The position numbers were made by a program, and so were the translations under genes. From positions 1 to 64,000 of the forward strand of contig CAZYQW010000081.1 in the NCBI GenBank assembly GCA_964649825.1: a stretch of DNA of 64,000 nt, read 5' to 3'. The DNA comes from CAZYQW01 sp964649825 (GTDB taxonomy: Bacteria > Planctomycetota > B15-G4 > JADJEK01). The notes below the pieces were generated by a model. The model saw nothing but the letters and a program-made list of their open reading frames with translations. It did not search any database and was not told the DNA's origin. Below, piece after piece: positions 51,331 through 60,319 of the stretch (its first letter is position 1; the number at the start of each line of letters is the position of its first letter).

Positions 51331-52326
51331 ATGGGTGACGTGAAACGAGCCCTAGTGGCTCGGCTCGATGCCGGCGCGCGGGGGACCGTGCGCGCGTTCC
51401 TCGAACAGAACGGCTACGAGGTGGTCGAGGCGGACAACGGCGTGGATGCACTGAATCTGGTGCGCGAGCGGCAGCCCGACCTCGTCTTCGCGGACGGAGT
51501 CCTGCCGAAGCTCTCCGGGTTCGAGCTCTGTCGCGAGGCCAAGGCGCTGTCGGACCCCAACCCCGTCCCGGTCGTTCTTGCGATCGAGGAGTCGGACAAC
51601 TACGGCCGGGGTCGCGCTCGCGCCGAGGGCGCCGACTTGATCCTGACCGACCCGCTGCTGGCGGAAGACCTGCAGGACCTCCTCCACGTCGAGGCGAACC
51701 CGAAAGACCGAGTCGATCACATGCTGAGCGGTCGCGGTGGCACCCGCGATCGTTTCTTGAAGGAGCTCCTCCGAGCCGGTCCGTCGCGCAACGACCCGAT
51801 CCTTTCCCGGGTCTCCGACCCCCTGACCGGGCTCCATCACAAGGAGTTCATCGGTCTGAAGGTCGAGGAGGAGTTCAAGAAGGCGCGGCGGTACGGCTAC
51901 GCGTTGGCGATCCTGCTCGTCGACGTCGAGAACTACGAGGAGGCCCTCCGCGAGCACGGAAAGCCGGTCGCGAACGAGATGCTCCTCGAAGTCGCCGGGA
52001 TCTTCCTGTGCGAGTCCCGGGACGTCGACGCCGCGGGCAGGATCGACAACTCGCGTTTCCTGCTCCTCCTCCCGAACACCGACATCGAGGGCGCGCGGAT
52101 CATGGCGGAGCGCGTCTTCCAGCAGGTCTGCTCACGGACCGTCGTGGCCGGCGAGAACGAAGTGCAGATCCGCGCAAGCGTCGGGATCGCGGCCCTTCCC
52201 GCGACCGAGGCGAACACCGTCGACGAGTTCCTCGATCGCGCGCTGCGGGCGATGAAGGCCGCCTCGCGCATGGGCGGGAACCGGATCTGCGCGTGGGGCG
52301 AGGAGCGAAAGGTCGAGAAGGCGTAG
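51331..52326 (+). CDS. Receiver domain with degenerate GGDEF domain
   Basis: A 331-residue response-regulator-like protein. The receiver domain (residues 1-120) has the phospho-acceptor Asp in DLVFADGVLPKLSGFELC and VVLAIEE. The C-terminal part (about 160-320) has the GGDEF fold with the diagnostic DPLTGLHHKEF, LLVDVENYEEAL and SVGIAALPATEANTVDEFLDRA. At the active-site hairpin the GG[DE]EF motif is replaced by RIDNSRF, so diguanylate cyclase activity is unlikely; it may bind GTP or c-di-GMP, or act by protein contact. Start ATG 51331 has GGAGG six bases upstream. Confidence 0.88.
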   Translation: MGDVKRALVARLDAGARGTVRAFLEQNGYEVVEADNGVDALNLVRERQPDLVFADGVLPKLSGFELCREAKALSDPNPVPVVLAIEESDNYGRGRARAEGADLILTDPLLAEDLQDLLHVEANPKDRVDHMLSGRGGTRDRFLKELLRAGPSRNDPILSRVSDPLTGLHHKEFIGLKVEEEFKKARRYGYALAILLVDVENYEEALREHGKPVANEMLLEVAGIFLCESRDVDAAGRIDNSRFLLLLPNTDIEGARIMAERVFQQVCSRTVVAGENEVQIRASVGIAALPATEANTVDEFLDRALRAMKAASRMGGNRICAWGEERKVEKA

Positions 52327-52366
52327 CGGCGCGCGGCCGAACGCCTCGTTCACCGCCGCCGCGAGA

Positions 52367-52399
52367 CGGGCCGCGACCTCGAAGAGAGGTCGCGGCCCG
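52367..52399. terminator. Two-way terminator hairpin
   Basis: A perfect 14-base-pair stem CGGGCCGCGACCTC / GAGGTCGCGGCCCG with a five-base GAAGA loop lies between the convergent GGDEF-protein and ppdK genes. No T-run, but the stem is very strong and can work in both directions. Confidence 0.75.
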
Positions 52400-52457
52400 C
52401 GCCGTTTCGGCCGCGGGATGAGTCCGTGCACTCCGTAACCACCGTCCGCGGAATGGA

Positions 52458-55085
52458 TCAGTGTTCCTTGCGCACCCTCGCCTGCGCCGCGGCCAGCCGC
52501 GCGATCGGGATGCGGTACGGCGAGCAGGAGACGTAGTCGAGCTCGGCCCGATCGCAGAACTCCACCGAGGCGGGGTCGCCGCCGTGCTCGCCGCAGATGC
52601 CGCACTTCAGGCCGGGCTTCGTCGCGCGTCCCTTCGACACCGCCATCTCGACGAGCTGTCCAACGCCGCTTTGATCGAGGGTCGCGAACGGGTCGGCCTC
52701 GAGGATTCCGGTCTCCACGTAGTGGAGCAGGATCGGACCGGTGTCGTCGCGCGACAAGCCGAACGTCATCTGGGTCAGGTCGTTCGTGCCGAACGAGAAG
52801 AAGTCCGCCTCGGCGGCGATCTCGTGCGCGGTGAGCGCGGCGCGCGGCACCTCGATCATCGTGCCGATCAGGATTTCGCCCGCGAAACCGGTCTCCCGCC
52901 CTACGTCGGCGATGACTCGCTCGGTCAGGGCGCGGAGCTTCTTCAGCTCGGCCTTGGTGCCGACGAGGGGGTGCATGATCTCGGGCAGGACGTCGACGCC
53001 CTCCTTCGAGCAGGTCGCGGCTGCCTCGACGATCGCGCGGACCTGCATCTCATAGATCTCGGGGTGGGTCAAGCCGAGCCGGCATCCCCGGTGTCCGAGC
53101 ATCGGGTTCAGCTCGTGGAGATCCGCCACCTTCACCTGCACCGCATCGCGATCGACCCCGAGCGTCGCCGCCATCTCATCCTGCGCCGCGTCCGTCATCG
53201 GCAGGAACTCGTGGAGCGGCGGGTCGAGCAGCCGGATGGTGACCGGCCGTCCCGCCATCACGCGGAAGATTCCGATGAAGTCGTCCCGCTGGTAGGGGAG
53301 GAGCTTGTCGAGCGCGCGCCGGCGCGCGGCGGCGTCGCTCGCGAGGATCATCTCTCGCACCGCGATGATGCGGTCGCCCTCGAAGAACATGTGCTCGGTC
53401 CGGCAGAGGCCGATCCCCTCGGCGCCGAACCTCACCGCGACCTCGCAGTCGTGGGGCGTGTCCGCGTTCGCGCGGATGCGCAACCGACGGGCCTCGTCGG
53501 CCCATTCCATCAACGTGTCGAACTCACGGGAGAGCTCGGGAGCGATGGTCGGGAGACACCCCTCGTAGACCAGTCCGAGCGAGCCGTCGAGCGAGATCCA
53601 GTCGCCCTCGCGCAGCGTGACGCCGCTCGCCGTCATCGTCTTCGTCGCGTAGTCGATGTGGACGTTCTCGCAGCCCGCCACGCAGCACGTCCCCATGCCG
53701 CGCGCCACGACCGCCGCGTGCGAGGTCATGCCGCCGCGCGACGTGAGGATTCCCTTCGATGCGTGCATGCCGCCGATGTCCTCGGGCGACGTCTCGTGAC
53801 GCACGAGGATGACGTCCTCGCCCCGCGCCTTGGCCTCCTCGGCGTCGCCTGGGCTGAAGTAGATGCGGCCCGACGCGGCGCCGGGCGACGCGGGTAGGCC
53901 CTTGCCGATCCGCTTCTTGTCGGCCTCGGGATCGAACTCGGGATGCAGGAGCTGATCGAGCGCCTTGGGATCGACGCGGAGGAGGGCGGTGTGGCGGTCG
54001 ATGAGCGTCTCGGCGACCATCTCGACCGCGATCCGGACCGCGGCCTTGCCGGTCCGCTTTCCGTTCCGGGTCTGCAGCATGAACAGCTCGCCCTCCTGAA
54101 CGGTGAACTCGATGTCCTGCATGTCCCGATAGTGGCCCTCGAGGCGATCCTTGATCGAGATCAGCTTGGCGTACGTGTCGGGGATCACTTCGTCGATCCG
54201 CGCGATCGGCTCGGGCGTCCGGATGCCGGCGACCACGTCCTCGCCCTGGGCGTTCTCGAGGAACTCGCCGTAGAAGACGTTCTCGCCCGTGCTCGGGTCG
54301 CGCGTGAAGCAGACGCCGGTTCCCGAGCCGCGCCCGAAGTTGCCGAACACCATCGCCTGGACGTTCACGGCGGTGCCGGTCAGCCCCCGGATGTCGTTCA
54401 GGCGTCGATACGTGACGGCACGGTCGTTGTCCCACGACTCGAAGACCGCGTTGATCGAGAGGCGGAGCTGCTCCATCGGATCCTGCGGGAACGACGTGCC
54501 GCCGCGATCCTCGAACAACTCGAGGTAGCGCCTCGTCAGCTCCTCGAGCGCGGCCGCGTCGAGGTCCGTGTCCTTGTCGGTCCCGTGCCTTCTCTTGAGA
54601 GCGGTCATCACCTGCTCGAAGTGCTCGTGATCGACTCCGCAGACGACGTCGCCGAACATGTTCACGAAGCGGCGGAACGAGTCCCAAGCGAAGCGCGGGT
54701 TGCCGCTCCGCGCGGCGAGGCCGAGGACGGCACGCGAATTCAGGCCCAGATTCAAGACCGTATCCATCATGCCCGGCATCGAAACGGCCGCGCCGGAACG
54801 GACCGACACGAGGAGCGGATCGCCCGGGTCGCCGAGCTTCTTGCCCAGCGTCGACTCGAGTCGCGAGAGAGTGGTACGGAGTTCCTCCTCGAGCCCGTCC
54901 GGCCAGCGGCGATGCGCGGAGTAGAACGCGCAACAAGCAGTCGTGATCGTGAGACCGGGCGGAACGGGGATGCCGAGGTTCGTCATCTCTGCGAGGTTCG
55001 CCCCCTTGCCCCCGAGGATTCCGCGCATCGAGGCGTCGCCGTCGGCGCGACCTTCCCCGAAGAAGTAGACCATCTTCTCGGCCAT
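52458..55085 (-). CDS. ppdK: Pyruvate, phosphate dikinase
   Basis: An 875-residue enzyme interconverting pyruvate + ATP + Pi and phosphoenolpyruvate + AMP + PPi. N-terminal ATP-grasp domain (GILGGKGANLAEMTNLGIPVPPG, RSGAAVSMPGMMDTVLNLGLN); central phosphohistidine domain with GGMTSHAAVVARGMG (catalytic His); C-terminal pyruvate/PEP domain with GLCRTEHMFF, GRPVTIRLLDPPLHEFLP, FSFGTNDLTQMTFGLSRDD and KCGICGEHGGDP. The ATG at 55085 has GGGAGG seven bases upstream. A larger upstream frame reaches 57320 but overlaps well-supported pilus genes. The 41 bases to the next gene hold no other feature. Length and content match the family fully. Confidence 0.98.
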   Translation of the reverse strand: MAEKMVYFFGEGRADGDASMRGILGGKGANLAEMTNLGIPVPPGLTITTACCAFYSAHRRWPDGLEEELRTTLSRLESTLGKKLGDPGDPLLVSVRSGAAVSMPGMMDTVLNLGLNSRAVLGLAARSGNPRFAWDSFRRFVNMFGDVVCGVDHEHFEQVMTALKRRHGTDKDTDLDAAALEELTRRYLELFEDRGGTSFPQDPMEQLRLSINAVFESWDNDRAVTYRRLNDIRGLTGTAVNVQAMVFGNFGRGSGTGVCFTRDPSTGENVFYGEFLENAQGEDVVAGIRTPEPIARIDEVIPDTYAKLISIKDRLEGHYRDMQDIEFTVQEGELFMLQTRNGKRTGKAAVRIAVEMVAETLIDRHTALLRVDPKALDQLLHPEFDPEADKKRIGKGLPASPGAASGRIYFSPGDAEEAKARGEDVILVRHETSPEDIGGMHASKGILTSRGGMTSHAAVVARGMGTCCVAGCENVHIDYATKTMTASGVTLREGDWISLDGSLGLVYEGCLPTIAPELSREFDTLMEWADEARRLRIRANADTPHDCEVAVRFGAEGIGLCRTEHMFFEGDRIIAVREMILASDAAARRRALDKLLPYQRDDFIGIFRVMAGRPVTIRLLDPPLHEFLPMTDAAQDEMAATLGVDRDAVQVKVADLHELNPMLGHRGCRLGLTHPEIYEMQVRAIVEAAATCSKEGVDVLPEIMHPLVGTKAELKKLRALTERVIADVGRETGFAGEILIGTMIEVPRAALTAHEIAAEADFFSFGTNDLTQMTFGLSRDDTGPILLHYVETGILEADPFATLDQSGVGQLVEMAVSKGRATKPGLKCGICGEHGGDPASVEFCDRAELDYVSCSPYRIPIARLAAAQARVRKEH

Positions 55086-55126
55086 CAGCGAGCCTCCCGT
55101 TCCGTTGGAGCGTCTTCGTGAACGTG

Positions 55127-55726
55127 TCAGGGGCGAGTCTGCCCCGCCGACTCGAGCGCCGCCTCGAGTCCGGGTACGCCGGCGAGCGTCCACCGCGGCG
55201 CCATCTCGACGCGCTGAATCGGCTTCCTCGGCTCTCCGGCGAGGTGCCGATCGTAGATCGCGATGAGCACCGAGTCCTCGAACTGCTTGGCCGTGACACG
55301 ATCGGCGAACTCGTGGAGTTCGCTCCCGTCGGCGAAGTGGAGCCGGTACTCGGGCTCGTTCTGCAGCGAGATCAAGAGCGACGACTCTGCGCCGGCGTCG
55401 ACTCGCGCGAGCGCGCGGTTGCCATCCTTGTCCATTTCCACCTGGATGCGGCCGTCGAGGTCGGTCCACTCGAGGAGCAGCACCAGGACCTCGTTCTCGC
55501 GCCGGAACACCTCGCGCCCGATGGAGTAGCCGAAGATGCTCCCGAACGATCGCTTGACGTCGTCCGAGAAACACCGGTACTCGAGCTCCTTGTCGTCGCA
55601 CGAGAACGCCCGGTGGAACGACCGAATCGTCGCCTCGGGGGTGCTCAGGTCGACGGTCTCGGGACAGGAGGTCCGGCAGCCCGGCGACGAGACGGCGATT
55701 GCGAGGAGGAACGTGGCGAAGCGCAT
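55127..55726 (-). CDS. Putative lipoprotein of unknown function
   Basis: A 199-residue protein with a hydrophobic leader (ATFLLAIAVSSPGC, residues 4-17) ending in SPGC, a possible lipobox. The mature part starts with a polar, cysteine-containing stretch (RTSCPETVDLSTPEAT) followed by FSCDDKELEYRCFSDDVKRSFG and beta-rich sequence with a final SAGQTRP. Two further cysteines may form a disulfide in the periplasm. No recognised family. The ppdK start is 41 bases downstream on the same strand, so the two may be co-transcribed. Confidence 0.62.
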   Translation of the reverse strand: MRFATFLLAIAVSSPGCRTSCPETVDLSTPEATIRSFHRAFSCDDKELEYRCFSDDVKRSFGSIFGYSIGREVFRRENEVLVLLLEWTDLDGRIQVEMDKDGNRALARVDAGAESSLLISLQNEPEYRLHFADGSELHEFADRVTAKQFEDSVLIAIYDRHLAGEPRKPIQRVEMAPRWTLAGVPGLEAALESAGQTRP

Positions 55727-55868
55727 GGAATCCGTAGACGTTACGACCGCGCTTGCCTCGGGTCAATGCCGGTCGACAGGACCCTGGTTCCGTCCGACGG
55801 GCCTCGTTACACTCGTGGGCTTCCTCGAGTAGAACGAGCCCAGTCTGCGGAGGTCTGTCCCCGACAAC

Positions 55869-57524
55869 ATGACGCGCAAGCTCCTCGGTCAGATCCTCAT
55901 CGACATGAGCGCCATCGACGAGCCGGCCGTCGCGAAGGCGCTCAATTACCAGAAGGGAAAGAAGCTGCGCATCGGCGAAGCGCTCACCGCCCTGGGGCTC
56001 TGCCAGGAGGACCAGGTGACCAAGGCGCTCGCGACGCAGGCCCAGCTCCCGTTCGTGGATCTCCGCAAGGGGAAGGTCCACCCCGACGTCATCGCGCGCG
56101 TCTCCCGCGACCTCGTCGAGCAGCACCGTTTCATGCCGCTGATGGAGAAGAACGGCAAGCTCATCGTCGCGATCGACGATCCCATGCGGATCTTCGAGCT
56201 CGACAACCTCTCGTTCCTCCTGAACACGCCGGTCGCCGCCGCGCTCGCGTCGCCGACCGCGCTGCGCGCCAAGATTCAAGAGTCGTACGGGGTCGGTGAG
56301 GTCGCGGACGATTTCGCCAAGCTGGCCGCATCCACCGGCGACGCGGGCGACGACGACGCGCCGATCATCCGTATGGTGCAGAAGATGGTGGAGTCCGCGC
56401 TCGAGGAGCGCGCATCGGACATCCACGTCGAGCCGTTCGCGGACCGCGTCCGCGTCCGCTACCGGGTCGACGGGGTGTTGATCGAGCGGGCGACGCACCC
56501 GAGCCACCTCCACGCCCCGCTCATCTCGCGCCTGAAGATCATGGCGGGGATGGACATCGCCGAGAAGCGCAAGCCGCAGGACGGCCGGATCGGGCTGAGG
56601 GTCTCGGGGCGAGACCTCGACATCCGCGCGTCCATCCTTCCGAGCAACCACGGGGAGACGATGGTCATGCGCATCCTCGACCAGGAGCGCGGGCTCGTTT
56701 CCCTGGAGGAGCTCGGCTTCGACGGCGCCGACCATGCGCGCTTCAAGAGCATCATCCGACGACCGAACGGCATCTTCCTCGTCACCGGCCCGACCGGTTC
56801 GGGCAAGACGACGTCGCTCTACGCGGCGCTCAAGGAGTTGAACCGGCCCGACGTGAAGATCATCACGGCGGAGGATCCGGTCGAGTATCAGCTCGAGGGG
56901 GTGAACCAGTGCCAGGTTCGCTCGCAGATCGGACTCGACTTCGCACGGATCCTGCGCGCGATGCTGCGCCAGGCCCCGAACATCATCCTCGTGGGGGAGA
57001 TTCGCGACCGCGAGACGGCCGAGATCGCGATCCAGGCCGCGCTCACCGGTCACCTCGTCTTCTCGACGCTGCACACGAACGATTCGCCGTCCGCGCTCAC
57101 CCGATTGATCGACATGGGGATCAAGCCGTTCCTCGTGGCCGCGTCGGTCCAGGCCGTCATGGCGCAGCGACTGGTGCGGCGGCTTTGCGACAAGTGCCGC
57201 AAGCCCTACCAGCCGGAAGAGAGCGAGCTCCGTGCGGTCGGCATCGATGCCGAACGGTCGGCCGGCAAGACGGTCTTCCGGCCGGACGGATGCCAGGCGT
57301 GCGACCGCACCGGCTTCCACGGCCGCCGCGGCGTGTTCGAGCTACTCGAGCTCGACTCCGGGATCCGCGAGATGATCTTCCGGGGCGAATCGTCCGTCGC
57401 CATCCGCGAGCGCGCGCGGGTCTCGGGGCGGATGACGACCCTGCTCGAGGACGGCGTCCGCAAGGTGCTGGACGGCGTGACTACGATCCCCGAGGTGCTG
57501 CGCATCGCCCACGCGCTGGAGTGA
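55869..57524 (+). CDS. pilB: PilB/GspE-type assembly ATPase
   Basis: A 551-residue motor ATPase for type IV pilus extension or type II secretion. The N-terminal region is a MshEN-like domain (LLGQILIDMSAIDEPAVAKAL..., LRIGEALTALGLC). The ATPase core shows Walker A GPTGSGKTTSLY (near 310), the Asp box ITAEDPVEYQLEG, Walker B RQAPNIILVGEIRDRETAEI, and the His box HLVFSTLHTNDSPSALTRL. Zinc-binding cysteines CDKC and CQAC lie toward the end. It is the first of five consecutive plus-strand genes, with four bases before pilT. Confidence 0.93.
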   Translation: MTRKLLGQILIDMSAIDEPAVAKALNYQKGKKLRIGEALTALGLCQEDQVTKALATQAQLPFVDLRKGKVHPDVIARVSRDLVEQHRFMPLMEKNGKLIVAIDDPMRIFELDNLSFLLNTPVAAALASPTALRAKIQESYGVGEVADDFAKLAASTGDAGDDDAPIIRMVQKMVESALEERASDIHVEPFADRVRVRYRVDGVLIERATHPSHLHAPLISRLKIMAGMDIAEKRKPQDGRIGLRVSGRDLDIRASILPSNHGETMVMRILDQERGLVSLEELGFDGADHARFKSIIRRPNGIFLVTGPTGSGKTTSLYAALKELNRPDVKIITAEDPVEYQLEGVNQCQVRSQIGLDFARILRAMLRQAPNIILVGEIRDRETAEIAIQAALTGHLVFSTLHTNDSPSALTRLIDMGIKPFLVAASVQAVMAQRLVRRLCDKCRKPYQPEESELRAVGIDAERSAGKTVFRPDGCQACDRTGFHGRRGVFELLELDSGIREMIFRGESSVAIRERARVSGRMTTLLEDGVRKVLDGVTTIPEVLRIAHALE

Positions 57525-57528
57525 TCCC

Positions 57529-58611
57529 GTGAACGTCGATCTGGACAAGCTGCTCGAGACCTGCGTCGAGGCCGGCGGCTCCGACCTCCACCTCACGGTC
57601 GGCCGCCCGCCGGTCATCCGCTTGCAGGGGCGGCTGCGCTCGCTGAACCTCCCCGACCTCACCGCGGACGACACGCGCGCGCTCGTCGAGAAGCTCGCAC
57701 CGCCCGCGAATCTCGACGAGCTGGGCCGCGTCGGTACGTCCGACTTTGCGATCGCGTTCGGCGATCGCGGGCGGTTCCGTGTCTCGATCTTCAAGCAGAA
57801 GCACTGCCACGGAGCGGCGCTGCGCCTGATCCCGAGCAAGCTCCTCACCCTCGAGCAGCTCGGACTTCCGGAGAGCGTGAAGGACCTGCTCGACAACCCG
57901 CGCGGCTTGATCCTCGTCACGGGTCCGACCGGTTCCGGCAAGACGACGACGCTCGCCTCGATGCTCGACTACATCAACGTGAAGTACGACCGCCACATCA
58001 TCACGATCGAGGACCCGATCGAGTACTACCACACGCACAAGAAGTCGGTGGTCATGCAGCGCGAGGTCGGTCACGACGTGACGGGGTTCGCCGAGGCGCT
58101 TCGTCGCGCGCTTCGTCAGGACCCGGACGTCATCCTCCTCGGCGAGATGCGCGACAACGAGACGATCAGCACCGCGATCACCGCGGCCGAGACCGGACAT
58201 CTCGTCTTCGGCACCCTGCATACGACCGGCTCGGCGCGCACCGTCGACCGCATCATCGACTCGTTCCCGCACGAGCAGCAGGAGCAGATTCGCGCGCAGC
58301 TCGCGGTATCGCTCGTCGCGGTGATCTCGCAGGTGCTGATGCCGCGGGCGGACGGCAAGGGCCGGGTCGCCGCATTCGAGATCCTGATCACGACCTCAGC
58401 CGTCGAGAACCACATCCGCAAGAACGAGACGTTCAAGATCGCGTCGGTGATCCAGACGTCGCGCAAGCGAGGGATGGTCCGGCTCGACGATGCTCTTCTC
58501 GACTTGTTCCAGGGCGGCGTGATCACCAAGGAGACCGCGTACGAGTTCTGCATGAGCCGACACGACCTCGCCGCGAAGCTCGGCGAGACCCCAGTCGTCG
58601 GCGAGGCCTGA
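57529..58611 (+). CDS. pilT: PilT-type retraction ATPase
   Basis: A 360-residue retraction ATPase. PilT traits: GGSDLHLTVGRPPVIRLQGRL at the start, Walker A GPTGSGKTTTLASM (near 132), IEDPIEYYHTHKKSVVMQREVG, Walker B DPDVILLGEMRDNETISTAI, and AETGHLVFGTLHTTGSARTVDRIID with the ATPase His. No zinc-binding cysteines, as expected for PilT. It starts with GTG four bases after the first PilB stop and ends three bases before the second PilB-like gene. With both flanking ATPases it forms the motor set of a retractable pilus. Confidence 0.95.
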   Translation: MNVDLDKLLETCVEAGGSDLHLTVGRPPVIRLQGRLRSLNLPDLTADDTRALVEKLAPPANLDELGRVGTSDFAIAFGDRGRFRVSIFKQKHCHGAALRLIPSKLLTLEQLGLPESVKDLLDNPRGLILVTGPTGSGKTTTLASMLDYINVKYDRHIITIEDPIEYYHTHKKSVVMQREVGHDVTGFAEALRRALRQDPDVILLGEMRDNETISTAITAAETGHLVFGTLHTTGSARTVDRIIDSFPHEQQEQIRAQLAVSLVAVISQVLMPRADGKGRVAAFEILITTSAVENHIRKNETFKIASVIQTSRKRGMVRLDDALLDLFQGGVITKETAYEFCMSRHDLAAKLGETPVVGEA

Positions 58612-58614
58612 CGC

Positions 58615-60309
58615 ATGACCGCGCGCAAGCTTCTCGGGCAGATCCTGAAGGAGATGAGGAAGTGCCATGAAGGGCACATTCAGGAGGCGCTCACCGAACA
58701 GCGGCAGAAGGGCGGCTCGATCGGGGAGATCCTCGTCCGGCTCGAGGTGATCAGCCGCGAGGATCTCGCCAAGGCGCTTGGCATCCAGGCCGGGATGGAG
58801 GTCGTCGACCTCGCGTCCCTGCAGATCCCCGAGAACGTCATCGCCAAGCTCGACGCCACGACCGCGTCGCTGCTGCGCGTCGTTCCATGTCGCCTCGAGG
58901 GCAAGAAGCTGACGGTGGCGCTCGCCGATCCGTTGAACAAGAGCTGTCTCGATGAGCTCCACTTCATGACCGGCTGCGACGTCCACGGGGCGATCGCCGA
59001 CGGCGCGGCGATCGACAAGGCGCTCGCGAAGTACTACGGCAGCGAGGCGCTGAACAAGGGTCTGGGGAACGCGGTCGAGGAGTTGAAGAAGGCGGCGGCG
59101 AGCGGTTCGCTCGACCTCGAGGACAAGGAGGCGATGGCGCACGCGGCGCCGGTCGTGAAACTCCTGAACTACATTCTGTATCAGGCGATTCGCGACCGGG
59201 CGTCGGACATCCACCTCGAGCCGTTCGGGCGCGAGTTCAAGGTCCGGTACCGCGTCGACGGCGTGCTGTACGAGATGGACCCACCGCCGATCGCCCTCGC
59301 GATTCCGCTCGTCTCGCGCGTGAAGGTCATGTCCAACCTCGACATCGCGGAGACCCGCGTGCCGCAAGACGGACGCATCGAGCTCGCGATCGGCGGACGG
59401 CCGGTGGACCTGCGCGTCTCGACCCTGCCTACGGTGCATGGGGAGTCCTGCGTGCTGCGCGTTCTGGACCGCAGCGTCGTGCAGCTCGACCTCGAGAACG
59501 TCGGCTTGCGCGGCGAGGAGCTCGCCATGATCCGTCGGTTCGGCAAGCGACCCAACGGCATCGTGCTCGTGACCGGCCCGACCGGCTCCGGCAAGACGAC
59601 GACGCTCTATTCGATCCTCCAGGAGGTCAACTCGGTCGACGCGAAGATCATCACGACGGAGGACCCGGTCGAATACGACCTCGACGGCATCATCCAGGTG
59701 CCGATCAACGACGAGATCAACGTCACCTACGCGCGCGTCCTCCGCACGATCCTCCGACAAGATCCGGACATCATCCTCGTGGGGGAGATTCGCGACCGCG
59801 AGACCGCGCAGATCGCAGTCGAGGCCGCGCTCACGGGGCACCTCGTCTTCTCGACCCTCCACACCAACGACGCACCGTCGGCGGTCATGCGGCTCGTCGA
59901 CATCGGCGTCGAGCCGTTCCTGATCGGCGCCACCCTCGAAGGCGTGGTCGCGCAGCGGCTCGTCCGGCGGATCTGCCGCGACTGCCGCGAGCAGTACACT
60001 CCCGATCCCGAGCTCCTGCGCGAGCTCGATCTCGACCCGGATGCGATGGAGGGGAAGCAGTTCGCGTTCGGGAAGGGGTGCGAGAACTGCAACTACAGCG
60101 GGTTCAAGGGTCGCCAGGCCGTGTTCGAATTCATGGTCGTGAGCGAGCGCATCAAGCGAGCAGTGCTCGAGCGGGCCTCGTCCACGCAGCTTCGTCAGAT
60201 CGCGATCGAGGAGGGCATGCGTCCGCTGCGAGAGGCGGGCTTGCTCGCCATCTTCGACGGGCACACGACCGTCGAGGAGATCCTGCGCGAGACGATCGTC
60301 GAGAAGTAA
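58615..60309 (+). CDS. Second PilB/GspE-type assembly ATPase
   Basis: A 564-residue paralogue of the first assembly ATPase. It starts MTARKLLGQILKEMRKCHEG, like the other, and has the MshEN-like region, Walker A GPTGSGKTTTLYSIL (near 321), TTEDPVEYDLDG, Walker B RQDPDIILVGEIRDRETAQI and GHLVFSTLHTNDAPSAVMRL. Zinc cysteines CRDCREQY and CENC are present. Two PilB-like motors in one operon could drive separate pili, or one could work with a specific adaptor. A short polar linker near 140 separates the halves. It precedes the pilC gene by ten bases. Confidence 0.93.
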   Translation: MTARKLLGQILKEMRKCHEGHIQEALTEQRQKGGSIGEILVRLEVISREDLAKALGIQAGMEVVDLASLQIPENVIAKLDATTASLLRVVPCRLEGKKLTVALADPLNKSCLDELHFMTGCDVHGAIADGAAIDKALAKYYGSEALNKGLGNAVEELKKAAASGSLDLEDKEAMAHAAPVVKLLNYILYQAIRDRASDIHLEPFGREFKVRYRVDGVLYEMDPPPIALAIPLVSRVKVMSNLDIAETRVPQDGRIELAIGGRPVDLRVSTLPTVHGESCVLRVLDRSVVQLDLENVGLRGEELAMIRRFGKRPNGIVLVTGPTGSGKTTTLYSILQEVNSVDAKIITTEDPVEYDLDGIIQVPINDEINVTYARVLRTILRQDPDIILVGEIRDRETAQIAVEAALTGHLVFSTLHTNDAPSAVMRLVDIGVEPFLIGATLEGVVAQRLVRRICRDCREQYTPDPELLRELDLDPDAMEGKQFAFGKGCENCNYSGFKGRQAVFEFMVVSERIKRAVLERASSTQLRQIAIEEGMRPLREAGLLAIFDGHTTVEEILRETIVEK

Positions 60310-60319
60310 TGGAGTAACG

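Noticed and set aside
55086..57320. Upstream extension of the ppdK frame to 57320
   Set aside because: It overlaps the first pilB-like gene; ribosome binding site and family start lie at 55085.
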